Part shown: in pieces, positions 23,841-36,452 of the stretch | Layout of the letters: each line of letters begins with the position of its first letter | Position numbering within the stretch: the first letter of the stretch is position 1 | Assembly: GCA_025175895.1 (NCBI GenBank) | Contig: CM046000.1 | Coordinates: 38,104,720-38,168,719, forward strand | Direction of reading: 5' to 3' | Origin: Wurfbainia villosa | Taxonomy: Eukaryota > Streptophyta > Magnoliopsida > Zingiberales > Zingiberaceae | Length of the DNA: 64,000 nucleotides | The notes under the pieces: model-generated | Database searches by the model: none | Told to the model about the DNA's origin: nothing | What the model saw: the letters and a program-made list of their open reading frames with translations, nothing else | Position numbers and translations under genes: made by a program

Positions 23841-23970
23841 TGGAAACTATGGCGAAGAAATAACAGTGGAGACACTCAAAGATTTTCACAGGAGAAGGCT
23901 TCAGGTTCTTTCTGAAGCTGGAGCTGATATAATTGCTTTTGAAACAATTCCAAATAAACTTGAAGCTCAG
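23841..23970 (+). CDS. HMT: HMT exon 4
   Basis: 130 bases after the acceptor TTTGTAG complete the split serine codon. They encode GNYGEEITVETLKDFHRRR and ADIIAFETIPNKLEAQ, blocks conserved in plant HMTs. The donor is GTATCT at 23971, phase 0. Confidence 0.9.
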
Positions 23971-24238
23971 GTATCTTTTGACGTATTTCTAGAGCTAAGC
24001 AATGGTTTCTGCTTTTCCTTCGTTGCACATTTAGGTGCTCAATACCAAAGAGTAAAAGAGTACAAGAACTTGAAGCTATTGGTAAGATTTAACTAAAACA
24101 GAAGTTCAGGACCGAGTTTGTTACGAGGACCTACTACAAATATTAAGAAGCTTGATTTTAGCAGAAACATAGACTTGAGATTCTTATTTTGCTCAAGATG
24201 TTCCTCTTAGTGGATCCTAATTCTGACTTCTTTTACAG

Positions 24239-24442
24239 GCATATGTTGAACTTCTTCAGGAGTGTGACACAAAAATTCCAACTTGGTTTTCTTTCACTTC
24301 GAAGAATGGGATCAATGTTGTTAGTGGAGATTCTATGGCTGAATGTGCTTGTCTTGCTGATTCATGCGACAAAGTGGTTACAATTGGAATCAACTGCACT
24401 GCACCTAGATTCATCCATAATTTAATTCACTCTATTAAGAAG
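24239..24442 (+). CDS. HMT: HMT exon 5 with zinc-ligand motif GINC
   Basis: Sixty-eight codons from AYVELLQECDTKIP through WFSFTSKNGINVVSGDS to VTIGINCTAPRFIHNLIHS. The cysteine of GINC is a zinc ligand in this family. The acceptor is TTTACAG. The donor is GTAC at 24443, followed immediately by GagTR-1: the target duplication GGTAC starts with the last exon base. Confidence 0.9.
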
Positions 24443-24446
24443 GTAC

Positions 24447-25882
24447 TGTTGGGGAATTGATCGTCGCTAGGGGAGGGGGGGTTGAATAGCATTTCGTACG
24501 TCGTTTGATGGATTTTGATCATGCTTGCTACAAAACTTGTTATATGCAGTGGAAATACAAATAATAAAGCAATAACAAAAACACAAACACGATGATATAA
24601 TTTGGTTCGGAACCTTAAGGTTTCTACTCCACGGGTTAGGCTCGAATGAGCTCTAGCGATGCAAATACCACCACTAAACCAATAAACTCCTTCTCGACAA
24701 TAAGTCGGAGGCGGAGAAACCTCGTACAATGATTCTTACAACAATAAGAAACAATAAACAAGTAAATACAACTGAAATACACAAAAGAATGCAAAGAACA
24801 CTTCAAACGATCTTTTAGAAGCTTGCTTGTTGATTGCTTGAACCATGCTTGAAGACCCTGATTTGCACTGGCAAATCGCCTTAAAAACGCCCAAGAAATC
24901 ACTGTGGAAATCCCTCCCGTCGAGTTCTTTTTAAGCCTCCTCGCGACTTGGAATTCTGCCTGACAGTCGATTGTCATAAGTCCAGTTATGAGACAACGGA
25001 CTTAATCCACGTCAGCATTCAAGCCAATGGTTACACGGCGATCATTGCCATAACTCGGCGATCATGCCAGTCATGCCGTGGCGATCGACTACCGAGCGTC
25101 TGTGCTCGTAACCCACGACCGTGATCGGCTATCCATGACTCGATTGCCGAAATCGCTCCATCATTTTTTTCCAATGTTGGCGATCGGCGGACTATTATTT
25201 TCTGCGATCGAACATCGATCGACTGAGCGGTTGTTGGTCATAATTCCAGTCGACTGCCACGAGTCAACTCGACTACAAAATGGTAAAACACTTGACCAAT
25301 CGACTGGTCCAAAGCCCTAGTCTGATAACTTCAAATATGAGGTTTAACCCCAAGTATGATGTCCTTATACTTGCTAGACCACCCTTAGCTTAGACCTAAG
25401 CCTTCTAGCCACCTTCGTCAGCCTCACGCCTATCGGATCCCTCCAAGTCATCTATGACTTGGTCATCCATACGCTAGCCTTCAGATGCTTCCATCGGCTA
25501 TTGTCATGCTAAACTGGTCTATACCGCTAAGGCACATTAGGCTTACGCTGCCAAGACTACTGCTTGGACTTTACGTCGCCAACCATTGGACTTATGCTGC
25601 CAAGACTCCCGCTTGGACTTTATGTCGCTAATATCACTCCTTGTACTTTCCTTGGCAACTCATGTTTGACTTTCCAATTGTCAAGACTCAAGCTTGGACT
25701 TTCCCTTGCCAAGATCCATGCTTGGACTTTCCATGCCAAGTACCCATAACTTGGACTTTTCATGCCAAGTACACAAGACTTGGACTTCTCCATCATATGG
25801 TCAATCCCATGTCAACCATATAGTCAAACAATGATTAAACCATCGTCAAACATCAAAATACCACTCGAGTCAAACTCGAGTC
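24447..25882 (-). repeat. GagTR-1 left LTR, larger part
   Basis: It starts TGTTGGGGAATTGATCGTCG, with the G-rich box GCTAGGGGAGGGGGG near 24466. A CCAAG/CTTGG array lies at about 25550-25790. It is interrupted by GagTR-2 at GAGTC (25878-25882) and continues at 31217. Confidence 0.85.
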
Positions 25883-27001
25883 TATTGGATCGAGCAGATC
25901 GCTAGAGGGGGGGGGGTGAATAGCGATAGAAACTCTTTTTCGAAATCGTTCGTTGAGTAGACAATTAATTGCAGCGGAAAGATAAATGACAAATAAAAAG
26001 AGACAAATGGTTTTTTTACTTGGTTCGTAGCCTTCGGCTATTACTCCAAGGCCCTAGTGATCTTTGACCACGCACGGAGGGCAAAACACTAAACGAACTC
26101 CTCCTCGTTGGAGGTAGGAGTTAAATGAATACAAAACTCAAGGTAGAGGGACACTCCCCCTCTCCTTGATACGATTTAAAGCTCGAAATAAAAAGAACAA
26201 CTTATACAAATTAAAGCTTATACCGACGACTTTTGAAGACTTGAATCTTGGAGCTTGAGTCGTCGTCTCGGCGGCGCTTCGTCGTAGGGATGTTGGAGAC
26301 TCGTAGCGTATCAGAAGCACTTGGGAGCTTTTGAATTGATGAAAAACCCTAGGACAAGCCCTCCTTTTATAGCCTTTGAGCCCTTCATCGAATGAGTCTT
26401 CAACCAATCACAAATGGGCACAAAACTCCTTGGAATGAGGTGATAAGGCTTGACTCCTCGAAGCTGATCCTTGACCATCAGTCGACTGATGGCCATCATC
26501 ATCGATCCGATGGCGAAAGATCGTCGAATCGACCGCATGACAGATCGATCGATGGATGACGATCGAGTCCTCCAAGCCGGGCAATGATCGATGCTAGTTG
26601 TAAGGCAAAGTTAGTTTAACAAAAACATTATTTCGACGACAGCTGACCGTCTGATCTCGACCTAGACCATCTATAGGATGTCTTTGGTCGGATCTACGCT
26701 TAAGATCATTCCCGTAAGGAGGATACGACCTCTCTTACTCTCACACACACGAGCTTTACCTCGATACTTATTGTGTCGCTTTCGCTTTCGGCCTTCCACT
26801 CGATTCCTTTGGCTTCCTCCGAAATCACTCGAGTGTTGCCCGACCACCACGGCTTCCTTCGGGTGTCGCTAGCCTTCAGCTCCAGCTTTGACACTTTTCT
26901 GCACACTCGATTAAGCCTGTGAGATAACGATGTAATCTTAACTTTGCATCTTTGCCATAATCAAAATACATGTTCGATCATCTGGTGCCCCTGCACCAAC
27001 A
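25883..27001 (-). repeat. GagTR-2 left LTR (3' LTR)
   Basis: 1119 bp. It contains a minus-strand TATA-like box (complement CCTTTTATA at 26363-26371) and, upstream of it on that strand, the perfect 18-base palindrome CCATCAGTCGACTGATGG at 26475-26492. It ends GCACCAACA. Confidence 0.87.
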
Positions 27002-28357
27002 ATCTCCCCCTTTTTGATCTACGACAAACTTATGCAAAGTTAAGGAAAAATGTAATGTGGAAAATGAGTAAATGTAAATGATGCACTCATTATAATCAAT
27101 TCCCCCTTAACCTTGGTGAGTTTTTAGAACAAAAAGTTCATCTTCGCAAATTTAAATTTTTCTTCTCCCCCTTAACTTGTGCTCTTCTCCCCCTTTTGCC
27201 ATAAATCAAAAAAGATTTGGGGTTTATATAAAAAGTAGGGGTTTTTAACAAAAAAAAGTAGCATGTATAACAATATGTAAAGATAACATGAGTCCAAGCA
27301 TGTGTCTCGATTTACTTTGGTTCGAGTTATAACCCTCTGCACCAACAATATAAGTCTTGAGACTAATTTGATTTTCAAAATACTTATAAAATTAGCTTTG
27401 AGTTTCAAGATACGTATACGCTAATAACTTTTGAAAATATATAACCCTTAGGGTTAGTTTGCTCTCCCCTTTAATCAAGTATATAAGGTATAGAAGAGTT
27501 AGGGGGCACTAAACATTGACCTAGAAGGTTGTATATTTAGAGTTTTGTCTGAGTATAAGTAAACATTTAAGCTCGATAGTTTGAAAAATAGATAACATTT
27601 TTGAAAGGATTATGTAAATTGAAATTGTTCCTTATTCATCTCACCCATTCTAAGTGTCTTAGAATTGATTCACTTTATATGTTGTGTGAGATGATTCCAA
27701 TTTTATCTTAATTAAATTTAATGATTTGAAACTGGTCAACCTTGCGTTAGATTCGGATTTGATCTTAAGCTCATCAAGTCACCTTTTCAAGATCTTGGCT
27801 TCCAGGTCGTGGCGAGGCACAGGGGCCTTCTTTGATCGAAAAAATGACCACTTCCTTAAACAAAGCCAATTTCGAGAAAATAGTAACTTGACTCACCTAA
27901 GACCACTTCCTGGTCTAACTAGTCTAGGATCTGTGAGGTAGCTTTAGCTAGTTCCACTCGGTCAGTGAACCGAATTAGATCGCCTTATCTAGGCAGAATA
28001 CATGAGACTCCGTTTTCCTAGCATACTATCATCTCGCGCGTACAATCAAGCATTGACGAGTTATTATCCTATCTAACCATTCTAAAGAAAATAAGAGGTT
28101 TAGGTTACCGGATATACTATTTTGGTATTAGCTCCCCCTGGATCATTGAACCGATATGGTTTGGTCAAGTAATGAACTTGATCCTTGGGAATCCAAAACC
28201 TATTGGTCCTTATATGTGAGTTTAATAAAGTTTTTGGGACCCACGCTTGGACTCGATGATGACTACGGTTTATGATAGACATGTAAGATATATTCGTAGT
28301 TTGTGAGCTATATCCGAGTCCAGCTCTGTTGTACAAGGCTCTCTGAGTTCCAAGAAG
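27002..28357 (-). other. GagTR-2 3' internal region
   Basis: Non-coding DNA between gag and the purine tract. At 28336-28100 the minus strand still reads a gag-like tail with WVPK and WIPK motifs, in another frame from the main gag frame, so gag once extended further. Nothing else is recognised in the AT-rich remainder. Confidence 0.6.
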
Positions 28358-29638
28358 TCAGTTAAGATTCTTGGACCCCGTTGAGAACTTGTTCAACCGA
28401 GCTTCGAGCTCTTGGACTCGTCCTTTCAAGAGAGAGTTCTCTTCTTCGAGTTTTTCAACTCGAGTTGAGTCCTCCTCTTGAACTCGACTAGTCGAAGAGT
28501 TTAGGGGTGTCTCTTGTTTGAGGGTTTCAACCTCCTCAACCAAGGACTCGACTCTAGACTCGAATTTAGCTAATTTTCTAGTTAACAATTTAATTGTATT
28601 GTAAAGCGTATGAATTAGTGAGCGACTAACCTTAATTTTCCCTTTTGGTCCGGCTTTGAGTTGCTTCTCGAAGTAGTCCTCGAGTTCGGAGTCGGTGTTG
28701 TAATTGGATTTGGATTCGGACTCGGACTCGGACTCTTCGAGTCTTGCCATGCACGCTATGTCGATGCCTTCTTCGTTGTCCCATGTTGCATGAAAAGCCT
28801 TCTTTTGATTTGATTTGAATTGTGCCCTCTTTTGGTTCTTTAGTAGCCTCCTTTCCCTCCGAACGATCTTCTGCACTACGTTCACTATTGCTTCCACCTT
28901 TTCGGATTCGGACTTTGATTCGTCTTCGGGTTCGAGTCCATCTTCTTGCTTGGTAGATGACTTTCTTCTTTGTCCTGCAAGTAGAGCAATACCTCTTTCG
29001 GCCCGGACCATATTAGTTTGCTCGTGAAGTTCAAACTCGGAAAATAATTTGTCTAACTTAAGCTTTGAAAGGTCCTTAGAGACCTTGTAGGCATCAACCA
29101 TGGATGCCCACAAGGTAGTCCTAGGAAATGAGTTAAGAACGTACCTTAGGAGGTCGCGGTTTTCGACCTTGTGTCCGATGGTGTGCAGGCCGTTGATAAT
29201 GTCCTGAACGTGGGCATGTAGTTGCGTTGTCGTCTCACATTCCTGCATTTTTAGGTTATACAATTTATTAAGTAGTAAGTCACGCTTACTTACTTTCGCG
29301 TCATTAGTCCCTTCGTGTAGTTCTATGAGTTTTGTCCACAGATCTTTTGTGCTGATGAAGGGTCCGATGCGGTTGAGCTCTTCCTTAGACAAACCACATT
29401 GCAATATTTGGGTTGCTCTTGCATCGGCTTCGATTTGCCTCTTGGTTGCATTGGTCCACTTGTTGAAATCCAGGGGCTCGCCTTGATCATTGGTGGGTAG
29501 AGCAAAGACAGTTTGGATGATTATCCAAGACTCAACTTGTGTTTTTAAAAAACACTCTATCCGACCTTTCCAGTAACGGAAATCATCTCCGCTAAAGAAC
29601 GGAGGTCGGGTGGTGTTGTACCCCTCAATGTGGCCCAT
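28358..29638 (-). CDS. GagTR-2 gag-like protein
   Basis: 426 codons on the minus strand, starting at the Met of MGHIEGYNTTRPPFFSGDDF. An upstream Met at 29686 would add 16 residues read from an A-rich leader and is less likely. Residues about 1-220 are a UBN2/DUF4219-type copia gag domain with FRYWKGRIECFL and LWTKLIELHEGT. An acidic, serine-rich segment (about 235-330) and a C-terminal coiled coil (about 355-420) follow. No CCHC knuckle is present in this frame. Gag would form the particle that packages element RNA in the cytoplasm. The frame is uninterrupted to a TAA at 28358, after which gag homology continues in another frame, so the C terminus is probably truncated. The lineage looks SIRE-like. 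Confidence 0.8.
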   Translation of the reverse strand: MGHIEGYNTTRPPFFSGDDFRYWKGRIECFLKTQVESWIIIQTVFALPTNDQGEPLDFNKWTNATKRQIEADARATQILQCGLSKEELNRIGPFISTKDLWTKLIELHEGTNDAKVSKRDLLLNKLYNLKMQECETTTQLHAHVQDIINGLHTIGHKVENRDLLRYVLNSFPRTTLWASMVDAYKVSKDLSKLKLDKLFSEFELHEQTNMVRAERGIALLAGQRRKSSTKQEDGLEPEDESKSESEKVEAIVNVVQKIVRRERRLLKNQKRAQFKSNQKKAFHATWDNEEGIDIACMARLEESESESESKSNYNTDSELEDYFEKQLKAGPKGKIKVSRSLIHTLYNTIKLLTRKLAKFESRVESLVEEVETLKQETPLNSSTSRVQEEDSTRVEKLEEENSLLKGRVQELEARLNKFSTGSKNLN

Positions 29639-30127
29639 AAAGAAAAATTTGCACACACAAAAAAAAACACAAAAAAAACTTGCCAAGACTCGAGTCTTGG
29701 ATTAGTGGTGCGGGAAATAAAAAAAAACAAACGAGAAATAGAAAGTTAAACAAAGAGATAAGAAACTAAACAAAAAGTAAGTACTCACAACCTTCGATGT
29801 CCCCGAAAGAATACTAAACATCGATTTCTGGGGATGAAAACAGCTTGTTACGGGGGTAAACCCCCGTAAGAAGTGTAGATCTCTCAGAGAGCTTCGATTT
29901 GGTGGGTAGAACGTTTTGTGAGTCCACTTGTAGCAAAAGTTATGCTCGTTTGATCGTGAGGTACTCCGAAGGCGATTAGTACTTGCAAAAACACAACCAA
30001 AAACTATGTACCAAGACTTGGTTTTGGATTAGTAGTGTGGGAGAAATCTTAAAATGACAAATACGAAAAGAAAAATGCTCGACCGGTGGTTACACCGAAT
30101 CTGAGCGCCCCCGGCTCTGATACCAAT

Positions 30128-31211
30128 TGTTGGATCGAGCGGATCGCTAGAGGGGGGGTGAATAGCGTTAGAAACTCTTTTTCGAAATCGTTCGTTGAGT
30201 AGACAATTAATTGCAGCGGAAAGATAAATGACAAATAAAAAGAGACAAATGATTTTTTTTACTTCGTTCGTAGCCTTTGGCTACTACTCCAAGGCTCTAG
30301 TGATCCTTGACCACGCACGGAGGGCAAAACACTAAACGAACTCCTCCTCGTTGGAGGTAGGAGTTAAACGAATACAAAACTCAAGAAAGACTCAAGGTAG
30401 AGGGACACTCCCCCTCTCCTTGATATGATTTAAAGCTCGAAATTAAAAGAACAACTTATACAAATTAAAGCTTATACCGACGACTTTTGAAGACTTGAAT
30501 CTTGGAGCTTGAGTCGTCGTCTCGGCAGCGCTTCATCGTAGGGATGTCGGAGACTCGTAGCGTATCGGAAGCACTTGGGAGCTTTTTGAATTGATGAAAA
30601 ACCCTAGGACAAGCCCTCCTTTTATAGCCTTTGAGCCCCTCATCGAATGAGTCTTCAACCAATCACAAATGGGCACAAAACTCCTTGGAATGAGGTCGAT
30701 CCTTGACCATATGGCCATAATCGATCGTGATGGCGACCAAATGAATCCGACGCGATACAACGATCGGTGATGGATGGACGATCGAGTCCTCTGTCGGTCG
30801 ATGATGCTTGGAAGGCAAAGTTAGCTTAACAAAAACATTATTTCGACGGTCGCCGACCGTCCGATCTCGACCTAGACCATCTATAGGATGTCTTTGGTCG
30901 GATCTACGCTTAAGATTATTCCTATAAGGAGGATACGACCTCTCTTACTCTCACACACACGAGCTTTACCTCAATACTTACCGTGTCGCTTTCGCTTCCG
31001 GTCTTCTACTCGATTCCTTCGGCTTCCTCCAAAATCACTCGAGTGTCGCCCAACCACCACGGCTTCCTCCGGGTGTCGCTATCCTTCAGTTCCAGCTTTG
31101 ACACTTTTCTGCACACTCGATTAAGCCCGTGAGATAACGATGTAATCTTAACTTTGCATCTTTGCCATAATCAAAACACAGGTTCGATCTTCTGGTGCCC
31201 CTACACCAACA
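30128..31211 (-). repeat. GagTR-2 right LTR (5' LTR)
   Basis: 1084 bp, highly similar to 25883-27001 and starting with the normal TG. A block near 30700-30790 differs strongly from the left LTR and lacks the 18-base palindrome seen at 26475. The TATA-like box complement CCTTTTATA is near 30618. Confidence 0.87.
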
Positions 31212-31216
31212 GAGTC

Positions 31217-31327
31217 TGGTCAAACATGACCCAAATCGATTGCACCAACAATCTTCCCAAAACATTGTCAAACATCAAAACACTACTCGAGTCTGGTCAA
31301 TCGTGACCTGGGCCGATTGCACTAACA
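31217..31327 (-). repeat. GagTR-1 left LTR, remainder
   Basis: It follows the GAGTC duplication and continues the LTR to GCACTAACA at 31327. It contains an internal GCACCAACA plus purine-tract-like junction at 31242-31260, duplicated from the LTR edge. Confidence 0.82.
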
Positions 31328-33196
31328 ATCTCCTCATTTTTGATGTTTGACAAAAACCACAAAGCCATTGAGTTAGGCTACTTAACTCAAATCTCTTTAC
31401 CAATTGTTCCAAATTGGTAATCCCATAAATTCTTCCCCTTTTTGACATACATCAAAAAAGTTCTCCTCAAGGAGGTCAGTGTCTCATATCCTAATGATAT
31501 CTTACAATCTCCCCCTTGGTCCAAAAACATCTAGGATGCCTTCACTCTTACTAGTGATAAGTCCCATATCACTTAAGAGAGACTTCCTATAAACTTTCCC
31601 AATTCTCAAATTGAGCATCTCACATTCTCATTTCTACCTCTCATGAGGAAGAACACATCCATCATCCCATGATGGATACCTCCCCCTAAAGGCTTGCTCC
31701 CCCTTGACCATTGCACCAACAATATCTTTGGAGAGTCCCTAAACCTATAGGAATACTAACCAATTAGAATTAAGGGGAAAAAATTCAACATTGAACTTTC
31801 ACCTCCCTTAAAATTCGATATACACCTCAACAACTCTCCTAATCCATATCCAATGGATTTTCAACCTTTCTGTAGCATATCTTAGGGTTAGGAGCAGTTA
31901 GGGAACCTAGAAATGGCTGAACATGGGCTAAACAAACCTTATTTATTCGAAATCAGCCCATCAGTCGATTCCACCATCGATCAGTCGACTGACAGCATCA
32001 TCAGTTGACTGATATACTATAAGAGTCGACTGATCCTTGAATTTCAGAAATCAGGTTTTCAGAAACAAATTTTGAAAATGCGCAAGTAAATATACGTATT
32101 TCCAAAAAATTTGAAACTTCATACGCACATTACTTACATGGAATATAATCGGTGAAAAATAGTTTGAAAATTAAATACCCATTAAAATAATAGATTGATA
32201 CAAAGTTCAAAAACTATTGAAACTTCAAAGTTTTTGACCTACTTTGTATCAACTTCTTCAATGGTGATTGCTATTAAAAGATAGACTTCACCAGAGTTTT
32301 CTAAAAGGATTTTAAAATGGTTTTGAAAACCTATTTTGAACCATGGACTATGGGCTAGATGTACATGACTTGTATATTAGTTTTTCTCATGATTCATATT
32401 TATGATTGAAATAAGTTAAATTTCATCTAGATGCAACATCTGTGCACCTTAAACTTAACTTATTTTTCTAACATCTCACATGTATCTAAGGTGTATAGAA
32501 GACACACAAGCCAATGTAAATTTGAGATGTGGGATGAGGGTTATTAGGGTTTGATGCATTTTCTAGGCAACTTTATTTGATTCTCTTATACATGAGACTT
32601 CAAATCATGTCATAGTCCTTAGACCAATTTTAATTAATGCATGAATGATCATGACATAAATAATAGCATAAATAAGCATGACCAATGATCATGATGTCAT
32701 GACATATGATTAAATCTAAATATACATGACATAAACCTATTATCATGACATATTAAATGATAAAATATGAGATATGATGTCATGACATGGTAAGGCAAAC
32801 GAAGCATGGCAAATGTAAAATACTAAGGTATTAAATACCTAAGTGTTAAGCCTAAATTGTCATTTCTAGAATTAAATCCAATTTTGCCTTAATGTCACTT
32901 ATCCCTCAAGTGTGCCAAAAATCCAAAATAGCACACCATGACCTCTAAACCTAGTTTGTGCCAATTTGATAATTCTCAAGATAATATTGGCACATCCTAA
33001 AATCTTTTAGGATATAAATTCAAACCACATTTCTAAGGTACCCATAACATTGAAAAATAACCTAAGGTGTCACCTTTATCATGATTAGGTTAACTACCCA
33101 TCTATTTAAAGTTGGCACACTCTAACCCATTTAGCGTGAGTCGATCACGCTCTTAGGAACCCAATACCTATTGGAGCTTCTTGGATTTACTAGGAA
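31328..33196 (-). other. GagTR-1 3' internal region, non-coding
   Basis: AT-rich sequence between gag and the purine tract, without supported coding regions. Copies of the GTCGACTGA word occur at 31975-32035. GagTR-3 has a matching stretch at 58672-60584. Confidence 0.6.
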
Positions 33197-34825
33197 TTAC
33201 TTAGGAATGCCCTCCCTAGATACCCTCTTAATGACCCTCCTAGGCTTGGTAGCCTTGGTCATTGTGGTCTTGCCTAGGTTAACTCTAGAGGTAACTCCCC
33301 TTGTAACATTCTTAGTGGCTTCCCTAAGATTCTTTGAAACCCTAGTCACTAGGCACTTGCCTTGGTTAACCTTAGGGATGACTTCCCTATTAACCTTGAC
33401 TTTCCTAGACTTACGTTGTGTTTCATAATCAAATGGAACACTATGGTAGGTCTCCTTAGGCTTAGGTTTGTGACTTAACCCTTTCTTGCCTTTGGATGAA
33501 CCTTGTCTCCTAGGACCTAGATTTTGACCATTTGACCCTTGCATTTGGTTTTGCATAATCCTAAGGGTCTTTTCCATTTTCTCAAGCCTTGACCTCAAGG
33601 CTTGATTTTCTAGCTTTAATTTCTCAATTTTTGTGGACCCATTATTTCTTTGAGTAGGGTTGTTCTTTCTAGGCATATGTCGAGTCCATTTAGGGTTGAT
33701 GCTTAGGTGATTCTCTATCTTCCTAATAGTTTCCTTAGGTAAAATTGTTTTAGGGACATTAATCTCAAATTTCTCCTTATTCTTAAAATGAACATATTTA
33801 GCTCCTAAGCAATAAAGTCTATTTCTAGCATGCTATTTATGATGAATTGTAAGTGAATTAAAAGCATGCTTTTGCCTATTACTTAAAGAAGGTGCATTAT
33901 TGAATTTTACCTTAGGGTTTGCCTTAGAGGTCCCCCCTACTTGTGTAGCTCCGTCTTGCCTCTTCTTCTTCCCCGTAGGATATTGACTCCTATAATGCCC
34001 CTTTTGATGACATTTGAAGCACACCACGTGCTCCTTGCTTTTAATTGTTGGGGCACTGGTCTCCTTGACCTTTGGCACCGGTTGACTTTTCTTGACTCTT
34101 TTAGGGCACTTACTCTTGTAATGCCCGGCTTCTCTACACTCAAAGCATATAATATGAGTTTTATTTTTAATTTGAATGCTTGAGTTACCTAGGTCGATGG
34201 TGGTGGAGTTTTGGACTTCTTCATCTTCTCGACCGGAGGTAGATGGTTCCTCTTGAGTTGGCTCCGGTATTGAAGATGACCTAGTCTCTTCCCCCTCAAT
34301 CCTAGAGGTGGAGGCTTCTTCCACTTCTTCCACTTCTTCCACCTCTTCCGATCCGGATGTTAATTCCCTATCAATCTCCGAATCCTCAAGCTCTTAGGAT
34401 GAAGATGTGTTTGCTTCTTCTTGAGCTTAAGAGGATGAGCACTCCTTTTCTTTCTCTTCTCCTTAGACCGGTTTTGGATTCTCATGGAATCTTGCCACTT
34501 GACTCCATAGCTCCTTGGCATCCATGTAATTCCCTACCTTGCACAAAATGTCATTAGGGATTAAATCAACCAGGAATTTTATTACCTTTGTATTTTTCTC
34601 AAATTCTTGAAGTTGTTCCCTGGCCCACTTCTTCATTTTTAGGAAACCTCCCTTTGGCCCTCTTGGATAATTAAATTCTTCCATTAAGATGACCCATTCT
34701 TCAAAGTTCCTTTTCATGATGAAGTCTTCAATCCTTCCTTTCTATGAATTGAAGTCTTCTCGTCCATACAGTGTGTACGGGACCGGAGTGTTGATGTCCC
34801 ATCTTAATTTCTCTTGAAGATCCAT
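33197..34825 (-). pseudogene. GagTR-1 gag, decayed
   Basis: The minus-strand reading starts at the ATG 34825-34823, meets TAG at 34744-34742, and continues in fragments (34717-34463, 34342-33833, 33676-33197). It has an N-terminal FEEWVILMEEF region, acidic low-complexity sequence and two CCHC knuckles. The first is complete (CFECREAGHYKSKC); the last Cys of the second is replaced by Tyr. A basic tail with repeated REVIPK-like words follows. It is clearly related to the GagTR-3 gag but carries several frameshifts. Confidence 0.8.
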
Positions 34826-34898
34826 CTTCTTCTTCACCCTCTAGAGTGCTTCCTTGGCGGTTAGTCCAAATAAAGAGCGGTCTCGCTCTGATACCACT

Positions 34899-36452
34899 TG
34901 TTGGGGAATTGATCGTCGCTAGAGGGGGGGGGGTGAATAGCGTTTCGTACGTCGCTGGATGGATTTCGATCATTCTTGCTACAAAACTTGTTATACGCAG
35001 CGGAAATACAAATAATAAAGAAATAACAAAAACACAAGCACACAAACACGATGATATAACGTGGTTCAAAACCTTAAGGTTCCTACTCCACAGGTTGGGC
35101 TCGAATGAGCTCTAGCGATGCAAATACCACCACTAAACCAATAAACTCCTTCTCGACAACAAGTCGGAGGCGGAGAAATCTCGTACAATGATTCTTACAA
35201 TAATAAGAAATAATAAACAAACAAATACAATTGAAATACACAAAAGAATGCAAATAACACTTTACAAACGATCTTTTGGAAGCTTACTTGTTGATTGCTT
35301 GAACTGTGCTTGAAGACCTTGATTTGCATCAGCAAATCGCCTTAAAAACGCCCAAGAAATCGCTGTGGAAATCCCTCCCGTCAATCTCCTTTTAAGTCTC
35401 CTCACGACCTGGATTTCCGCCTGGCAGTCGACTGTCATAAGCCCCCAGTCGACTGCCAACAGTACCGTTGTGAGACAACGAACTTAATCCACGTCAACAT
35501 TGCCACCGATTACAGCGGTCAATCGTTATAATCCGAATTATTGCCGAAGGTCGGTCGTCGATCGGCTACCGAGCATTCTATGTTCGTAGATCTCAAAGCG
35601 ATCATTGCCCATCCATGATAGTCATTGCTCGCCATCGACCATTGCGGACTATTTCTGCGATCGAACATCGATCGACTACGGCGATTCGGCCGACCGCCAT
35701 AATCCCACTAATCGCCACGAGAAGTCAAGTGTCAAAACACTTGACCAATCGACTGGTCCAAAGCCCCAGTCGACTAATAACCTCAAACATGAGGTTTAAC
35801 CCCAAGTATGATGCCTTTATACTTGCTAGACCACTCTTAGCCTAAACCAAGCCTTCTAGCCACCTCCGTCAGCTTCACGCCTATCAGATCCCTCCAAGTC
35901 ATCCATGACTTGTTCATCCATACGCTAGCCTTCAGGTGCTTCTATCAGCTATTGTCATGCTAAGCTGGTCTATACCGCCAAGACACATTGGGCTTACGTT
36001 GCCAAGACTACCGCTTGGACTTTACGCCAACCATTGGACTTATGCTGCCAAGACTCCCGCTTGGACTTTACGCCTCCAATATCATCTCTTGGGCTTTCCT
36101 TGCCAACTCATGTTGGACTTTCCAATTGCCAAGAGTCAAGCTTGGATTTTCCCTTGCCAAGACCCATGCTTGGACTTTCCATGCCAAGTACCCATGACTT
36201 GGACTTTTCATGCCAAGTACACAAGACTTGGACTTCTCCATCATATGGTTAATCTCATTTCAACCATATAGTCAAACAATGGTCAAACCATCGTCAAACA
36301 TCAAAATATCACTCGAGTCAAACTCGAGTTCGATCAAACATGATTCGGATCGATTGCACCAACAATCTTTCCAAAACATTGTCAAACATCAAAACACTAC
36401 TTGAGTCCAATTCGAATTTGGTCAATCGTAACTTGGGCCAATTGCACCAATA
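34899..36452 (-). repeat. GagTR-1 right LTR (5' LTR)
   Basis: 1554 bp, starting TGTTGGGGAATTGATCGTCG. CAGTCGACTG palindromes lie at 35425 and 35446, and a CCAAG/CTTGG array at about 35985-36235. The final dinucleotide is TA rather than CA. An internal LTR-edge duplication starts at 36365. Confidence 0.86.

Larger units (their letters stand above)
25883..31211 (-). mobile_element. GagTR-2: gag-only LTR retrotransposon nested in the GagTR-1 LTR
   Basis: Flanked by GAGTC (25878-25882 and 31212-31216). LTRs are 25883-27001 and 30128-31211. The left terminus reads TA instead of TG. The primer-site complement GCTCTGATACCA is at 30114-30125 and the purine-tract complement ATCTCCCCCTTTTT at 27002, so the element reads leftward. 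The internal 3.1 kb contains one long gag frame and no pol. LTRs and gag differ from GagTR-1 and -3 except for shared terminal signals. Confidence 0.88.
24447..36452 (-). mobile_element. GagTR-1: gag-only LTR retrotransposon in HMT intron 5
   Basis: The element is bounded by the 5-bp duplication GGTAC (24442-24446 and 36453-36457). The left LTR is 24447-25882 plus 31217-31327, split by GagTR-2. The right LTR is 34899-36452. The complement of a tRNA-Met primer site (GCTCTGATACCA, 34885-34896) precedes the right LTR, so the element points left. The internal region (31328-34898) holds only a damaged gag reading frame and no recognisable protease, integrase or reverse transcriptase. That matches the plant TR-GAG class of non-autonomous elements. 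It is closely related to GagTR-3. Confidence 0.85.
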
